Source: Cardinalis cardinalis (Eukaryota > Chordata > Aves > Passeriformes > Cardinalidae). From it: DNA of 64,000 bases. Where the stretch lies: assembly GCA_014549065.1 (NCBI GenBank), contig JACDOX010000154.1, forward strand, positions 230,260 through 294,259. Reading direction: 5' to 3'. The notes below the pieces were generated by a model. That model did not search any database, was not told where the DNA came from, and worked only from the letters and a program-made list of their open reading frames with translations. This document shows, piece by piece, positions 58,057 to 64,000 of the stretch. Position 1 is the stretch's first letter; each line of letters opens with the position of its first letter. Made by a program: the position numbers and the translations under genes.

Positions 58057-59816
58057 TTTTTTTCTTGTCTTTTGGGGATCCTTTGAGTGGCTTGTAGACG
58101 CTGTGAGGAGAGAACTTCTTATGAAATACTGGGGATCCTGCAGCTGGATGCCTGCAGATCCTGGTTTATCTGGGAAACCTCTCTACTCCCTCCCTGCTTT
58201 GCAAAACACTGTGGGAAGGGTAGACTGGAGAAACCTGAATTTTCTTCTGTCCCTCACACAACCCACTGGCTACGTGGGAGCAGAAATTAAGACAAGGACN
58301 TTTAATTTTAAGTGTTGTCATCTTCACAGAAAGTCACAATTTATCTTTCCTTCTCCCTGTCACAGAGCNTTGTCTGTGCTACTTCTGGCACATCAGAGCT
58401 GCTTTCTGCTTCTTACCCACTGCATGACCAGCTGAAACAAAAATAAAATTTCACTGCTTTGAGCCCCTCCAGAACTGCCTTCAAGTAGCAGCATTACACT
58501 AATGAAGTTCAGTTGGTTTGCCAGTTACTTTTCAGTGATTTCCAGAACTGCTAAAACACAATGAGTTGGTAAAGACTCTCTTGTGTATTTTGTGTGAGCT
58601 CAGGTATTTGAATATGGAGTAGATGAGTACTAAATATCTGCAGTTTCCATTAAATTTCGATATCTTTAAGGGATGAGTCCTTAAAACAAGCTCTTACTGA
58701 CATTAGAGGCAGTGGGATTGCTCTCTGTTGGCTCTCACAAGAACTGAACTGGAACTATATTGTGGATATTTTGTTTTTAATTAGCAGATCACTGAGTTCT
58801 AGGTCCTTTCATATTTAAGAATAATTAATTCTCCATTGTTTTTGCATCTGACAGACTTTTNCTGTCAGCCTTCCAGAGGAGACATTGGCCTTCCCTCCAG
58901 TGGTCTGACAAAACAATTTACTGTGAGCAGCCTTCCTCCCACCCCTCATGGCAGAAATTTGCCTCTGGTGCCCTCCTGGTGCTGNTTCCCAGCTCTGCTT
59001 TATGCTCTCCATTCCTTCCAAATAAAACCTACACAGGGCTGGAATTGAAACACTTAAAGTCCCCTTGCCCACTCCTGAAAAATTCCACAGTTAGCAGGGT
59101 GTGTTACATGTCCTGCAAATCACTGGATGAAGAGGATGATCCTTCAGTTTTCTTCTAATGAGAATGACTTCTGAGAAGGCTGCAGGCTCAGGGCCATGCT
59201 GCCATTGCAGTATTATCAGTACATTTTGGCTGCAAATGTGATTTCTTTTTTCCTTTAATATTAAAGGGAGGGGTTATGACTTCTGGGCTATAATTGTGTG
59301 GAGACATTATTTGGGCAGACCTCCTAAACTCTCCTGCATTAATCTGGATTTGCTGGATATGAGTTCTGTGCTCTTANAGCTGCTGAGGAGAGTCTTGGAC
59401 TGTGGCTGGTGTTTGCAGAAAGCAGAGAAATTGCAAATTNTGTGTTTTGATGCTGCACCTTGAGNTTCTCTTGCCTGTTTTCNCTCATATTGTTGATGGT
59501 TTTTCTTTTGTATCCATTCCTGTACCATTTGCAGTCACAGTTCCCGTTCTAAATTTAACTTAAACCCAGTTTTGACTTGACTTTTTGGTTTTGGCTTTAG
59601 TCAGCCACGAAACAAAAGTGATTTAGCAACATTCCCTCAGGTTTCAGAAACCACCCTGCTGGGCCATGCCTACCCCAGGGCTCTGAGGCTGCTGGGCTTT
59701 GTAGGAAGATGTATTTTTGTAGCCCAGTCATTACCCCAGCNCCAACTTAAATCCAGGTGGATCATCATGTTCCTGCACAGTTATTTTTGGAGCAGATTGC
59801 ACTGGAAAATTGCACT

Positions 59817-59880
59817 TAAGGTGGAGGTTAGACTGGACAAGCTCAAGAGGTGCTGTTCAACCTCTGCAGTTCTGTGATCT
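59817..59880 (+). repeat. CR1 LINE terminal scrap
   Basis: AAGGTGGAGGTTAGACTGGA, then TTCAACCTCTGCAGTTCTGT, matches the last bases of a forward CR1. Confidence 0.65.
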
Positions 59881-62800
59881 GTGCAAAGGGGGAAATTCAA
59901 CTGATAATTTTCATGGAGATTCATCCTTGTGCTTTTCATCCTGTCCCCTGTTCTCTCTCTCACCTTATTTTTGAAAAGGAGAGCTTTTTAAGTGTTTTAC
60001 TGTAGTTCTTAGAGACNTGCAACTCTTACTGGATTGAACACTGTGGCTGGCACAGGGGAGACTTAGAATGCAGTTGTTTAATTGGCATTTTANATGATAG
60101 ATCTTGAAATTGAGGATTGAGTGAGGCTCCTCCTTTGCTGCTCTGTTTCTGCAGGGCAGAGTGGTATAAAAATAAGGGGGTATGTCCTGAGAGTGCTGCC
60201 TGGAGCTGCTTCTGAGCTGCACCACCACAGGGCTATGCAGGTTTGTAACTCTGCATTTGGGCAGCTATAAAGTAATGTTTATGCAAGAATTGCAAAACTC
60301 AGCATAGGAACTGAGTTCAGTTAAAATCAGGTGGAAGAAATGTGCTGTTGGGGTCAGATCAGAAGTTTGTCTTATCTCTGGCACAAGGCTGGATAATGCA
60401 GTGGTGGATGCTGAGGAGAGCCTGGAAGAACAAGGCAAACATTTGACCCCTCCCCTGCACATCCTTGCAGCCATCCTCACTGTGTGCTGCAGGTGTTNTG
60501 AATATTTTCTGTATCCCACTTTTTCCAGCCAGAGGGAGGTCCAGATGTGTTTGATCCCAAGCCATGTCCATTGCAGTGTTTTCCCCTGCTGAATGTCCCA
60601 TACCTGGAGGCCAGGTAACCCTTGTGAAGGGAGGTGTTAGTTCAGTGTCCTTAATTTCTAATTTAAGTCACCTTTTTTTTTTTTTTTTTTCAATTTGGCT
60701 TGTTCCATTCTTTTTGTTGTCTTTTTATTTCATTTCCTGTTCAGCCCTGTGCCACTTTAAGCATGAACAAATACAGTATTTAGATTCTCTGAGCTGAGTA
60801 GTGAGGTCTTCCCATTCCCATCCTCAGCANTGTGTTCACAGGGCTGTTTAATAACTCTGGTACTTGGTTCACATGGAGAACATGGGATGTGTAACTTCAT
60901 GATCTGACTCAAATAATAGAGAGTTTTGCTGGAAGTGATCAGGGGAGTGTCCAAAGTTCTGAGCCAGCAAGACCCTGCAAGTGCTCACCCCTGGCAGGGA
61001 GGGAGGGCAGGGCACAGCTTGGATTTCTGATGGATCTGCATCCAGAAAAACACACCTGGCTGTGTCCAGAGTGGCACAAACCCTGTGCAATCAGGGCAGG
61101 GAATGATTTCTCTCCATTTTGGGCATTCTCCAAACATCTCTTGGACTCTCAGTTACTGTTTAACTCCAGCTCTGTGTACTCTTCATATGCAGGGACTAAG
61201 TCTGCTGTCCTTTAGAAAATGAAGGTTTTTTCTGACCTGTCAGTGCCTTTTTGGTGTGGATGTGATTGCTATTTGCCTGTCATTTCTCTAACTTGTAAAG
61301 CTGTCTCCAGTGTATGCAGTTTTATATCCCATTAGCTCGCTCTTTCTCATCTTATCACACAGCACTGTAATCATCTGTTCTCTTTCTACCCCCAAATACT
61401 GGCTTTAAATACTGTTTTCTAAAAACCTTCCTCCTAAAAACTGCCTCTGTGTGACATTTCCCTTGCATACAGTGATATATGTAAGACTTGAACAAAGAAT
61501 TTCATATTTATTTCATTGTAATTTTCCCCCTAGATAATATATTTGATAGTTGTGCTTTTTGGAGCCTCCTAATTTACCTAAAAGGTTATTTTTTATAGGG
61601 GATGTGTAAACACACTGTTTCAAATGCTGTACAACAGTGGTGATTCTTCAGTGGGGGGAAGGAGCAGAAAGCAAAGGAAGTTCTGTGAGTTGAATCACTG
61701 AAAGCACAAGGGTTAATGTTTTTTTCTTGCCAGTTGTTAAGTCTGTTTCCTGCTTTTACTTTAATGTCTGCATATAAAAAGATTTTGGTTTCTTTGTCCC
61801 CTTGCACTTGAACTAGAAACTGTAATCTATTTGTGGTGCGTCGTAGAGAAGTTATTTTTTTAGTACTTTTGGTTTAACAGTTTTTCTGTTGAGAAAAAAA
61901 AAAAAACAGATTGAGGCATCCTTCCAGAGAAATATAAAATGAGAGGATTGTGATATCTGAATTTAGCAATGCTTCTGCTAATAGGACCAAAGATGACAAA
62001 CCAGATTGAATAGTCCCTTATCCCTCTGTTTTGGAGAGAGCCAGGCTGAAGAGAATAATCGGCAAATAAATAGCTGAGAATGACATTTGCATTTCTCCTT
62101 GTAAGAAGTTGGTAACAGTTCTACAAGGAATGGACTGGAAATGAGTTTTCTTAACCTGTAATGAGTAGGGAGCTTAAATTTCATTGCTGCTGAGGATTTC
62201 TAGCCAAAGATTTCTGTTTTACAGCTGTTATTAAAAATTTATGGGGCAGCTCGAGATCAAAGCAAATATATATTCTCTTTATTATGTAAACTTGGTTTTG
62301 TGCAACATATGCATTGCATCTATATAGTTTAGGCAGNATTTTTTTGTTCTAGCAAAGGCAAACAGCCTTTACATGGTGCAGTTATATCCCAGTGACTAAT
62401 GGTGGTCTGATTCTCTCTCTCCATTCCTTATTTCCCAAGTAACTCAGGAAAAGTGAGGTGCTGCACTTGCCTTGTTTCCTGGTTGAAATCTTCTGTGCTT
62501 CACACTGAGGCTTGGTTACAGCTTTTTATTTTTTTGTTGTTCCACATAACCAAGGTTTAGCTTTCCCACTGGTGTGCTCAAGGACTTCCTTGGACTCTCT
62601 TNCACTTCTTAAAGCCCAGACCTGAAAATATTTATAGAGATATTTCTCCTTATGGGGTGGATCACCCCACAGTCAGAGCTTTAGGCTACAAGAGATTTTC
62701 AGGAATGGGGTGGCCTGGCTTTTATGCCACACTCCAGGTACTGGGCTCCTTATAAATGCCTTCTGTTCATTCGTGTTTCTTCTCTGCATATGTTCTTCTT

Positions 62801-63021
62801 GCCCTCCATTCCCACCTTGCTGCATATGAAAGCAAGCTGTCAATATTAGCATCTTTCATCAAATTTTTGGAGTGAGACTTTTTTTTATATGTTAGCTTTG
62901 AGAATACATTGGTTGTCAATCTGAAATTTTACCAGGACCTGCGATCTCATTTTCAAAGTGAAAGCTTAGACATGAACCCTGATGGTTCCAGCTGGAGAAG
63001 ACGACTGGAAANCCTAAAAAC

Positions 63022-63275
63022 ANGGGATCATTAAGGTTGGAAAAGNCTAAAAAGATTGAGTCCAAGCTGTGACTGATTCCCACCTTCTCACCCAGCCCAG
63101 AGCCCTGAGTGCCACATCCAGGCCTTGCTTGGGCACCTCCAGGGATGGGGACTCCCAACTTCCCTGGGCAGTTCCAATGTCTGACCACCCTTTCTGTGAG
63201 GAAATTCTTCCTGATGTCCAGCCTGACCCTCCCCTGGCACAGATTCAGNCTCTGTCCTGTTGCCATGTCATGGTT
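63022..63275 (-). repeat. CR1 LINE 3' fragment
   Basis: GATCATTAAGGTTGGAAAAG, CACCTCCAGGGATGGGGACT and TTCTTCCTGATGTCCAGCCT form a reversed CR1 of the same type as the copy at 57868. Confidence 0.88.
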
Positions 63276-64000
63276 TCTGAAGGGCTGTGGTTGCTGTACT
63301 CAAGCATCTCGTAGAGATTCACACATTCCGGTTATTTTGGTTTATGTTCCTTGTATCCCCACTTCTGTCCCCTGTTCCCAGCTGCCTGGTGGTCTCTGAG
63401 NTCTCACATGAACTGCTGCTGCTTTTGCACTTCCTGGGGTTTGTGTGCACAGCCCTGGGTGTAGCTGAGCCCTTGGTGTGCTGTTACTTTAAAGGCTGTA
63501 GAATATGGNAGGGAGGAAAGGCAAAAATCTGAAAAGCTGCTGGATCTTAAAGATTAATCAGCCTGGTTTAAATAACAAGCAAAGCTACAAACAGCCTTTT
63601 CTACCCAGCATGCTTTCTTCCATTGCTTTTGCAAAGTTGTTTCTCCAGGGGAAGATTTCAAGCTCCATAAGACTTGTGTTCTTATATTAGTGTCAGGACA
63701 AGGGCTTAGATTATTTGTGTGAATATGTAAAAACAATTCCATTACCTGGGGTTCCTTTCACGCTTTCTCCCCNGTGGAATTATGGCCTCATATTGCATGA
63801 TGGTGGATCTATTCCTGTTTGTACAGATCTGTATTTACAAACTCAGGCCAGGGAGCTCCTGTGCAGGAGCTGAGAGAAGGGAAAGTCAGTGTAAATGACA
63901 GCCTGTGACACAAAACCAGCCCTATTTATAAATATAGTGAAGGATATACAACAGTGCTCTAACAAGGGGGGTGCAGGCAGACCTAGGGTTGCTGTAACAT

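Larger units (their letters stand above)
45905..64000 (+). other. HMBOX1: Inferred 5' non-coding end and first intron of HMBOX1
   Basis: HMBOX1 encodes a telomere-associated homeobox protein. The call rests on conserved vertebrate gene order: HMBOX1 starts divergently from INTS9 with a long first intron before coding begins. No HMBOX1 coding exon was recognised; none of the predicted peptides in this stretch resembles its N-terminal or homeodomain sequence. The first non-coding exon probably lies at about 45.9-46.5 kb, partly inside the gap, and its donor cannot be fixed. Alternative: another divergent transcript starts here. Confidence 0.55.
58057..64000 (+). other. Unique intronic sequence with CR1 scraps
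   Basis: 6 kb with a small CR1 end at 59817-59880, an 18-base T run at 60673-60690 and a CR1 fragment at 63022-63275. No exon recognised. Confidence 0.7.

Noticed and set aside
1..64000. CRISPR arrays, tRNA, rRNA, snoRNA or miRNA genes
   Set aside because: No spaced identical repeats, no tRNA A/B boxes with a matching stem, and no convincing hairpin were seen by eye. A covariance-model scan could still find a small RNA.
47000..64000. HMBOX1 coding exons
   Set aside because: None of the translated segments resembles the HMBOX1 N-terminus, POU-like region or homeodomain, so only a non-coding 5' end is proposed.

Overview
This is a vertebrate nuclear window, almost certainly from a bird and probably a passerine. 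The evidence is split genes with GT-AG introns, many 3'-end fragments of CR1 LINEs in both orientations, low overall repeat density, a single CpG island, and short microsatellites. There is no sign of bacterial, plasmid or phage content. Isolated single N calls are scattered throughout. Two runs of N (14914-15218 and 46034-46417) are assembly gaps.

Minus strand, 45653 down to 574: the 5' two thirds of INTS9 (Integrator complex subunit 9, RC-74). I placed thirteen coding exons. Each has GT-AG borders, and the reading frame runs unbroken through about 465 codons, against roughly 658 in the human protein as I recall it. Exon 1 encodes only Met-Lys-Leu inside the CpG island. The last exons (about residues 466 to the end, including the C-terminal INTS11-binding domain) lie beyond base 1. 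The protein is the catalytically dead metallo-beta-lactamase/beta-CASP partner of the INTS11 endonuclease, and the substituted metal-ligand positions can be read directly from exons 5, 8 and 13.

About 45.3-47.2 kb: a CpG island that forms a bidirectional promoter. It carries four copies of the ACTACAA-type ZNF143/THAP11 motif within about 210 bp, an inverted CCAAT box, a CRE-like half site and a 16-bp perfect palindrome running into an ATGGCG core. In human the divergent neighbour of INTS9 is HMBOX1. The right-hand 18 kb (to 64000) holds no recognisable coding exon and is best read as the 5' non-coding end plus first intron of HMBOX1 on the plus strand. That call rests on synteny, not on coding sequence.

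The introns hold CR1 fragments (one nested pair at 13475-14262), an LTR-like avian repeat at about 16.93-17.42 kb, two fossil MIR-like SINEs (27.4 and 51.3 kb), microsatellites and short local duplications. One gap in intron 9 is flanked by two nearly identical copies of the same intron end and looks like an unmerged contig overlap. I found no new biological system. The most useful leads are the promoter motif cluster, the apparent false gap beside exon 10, and splice sites built from or crowded by repeats.
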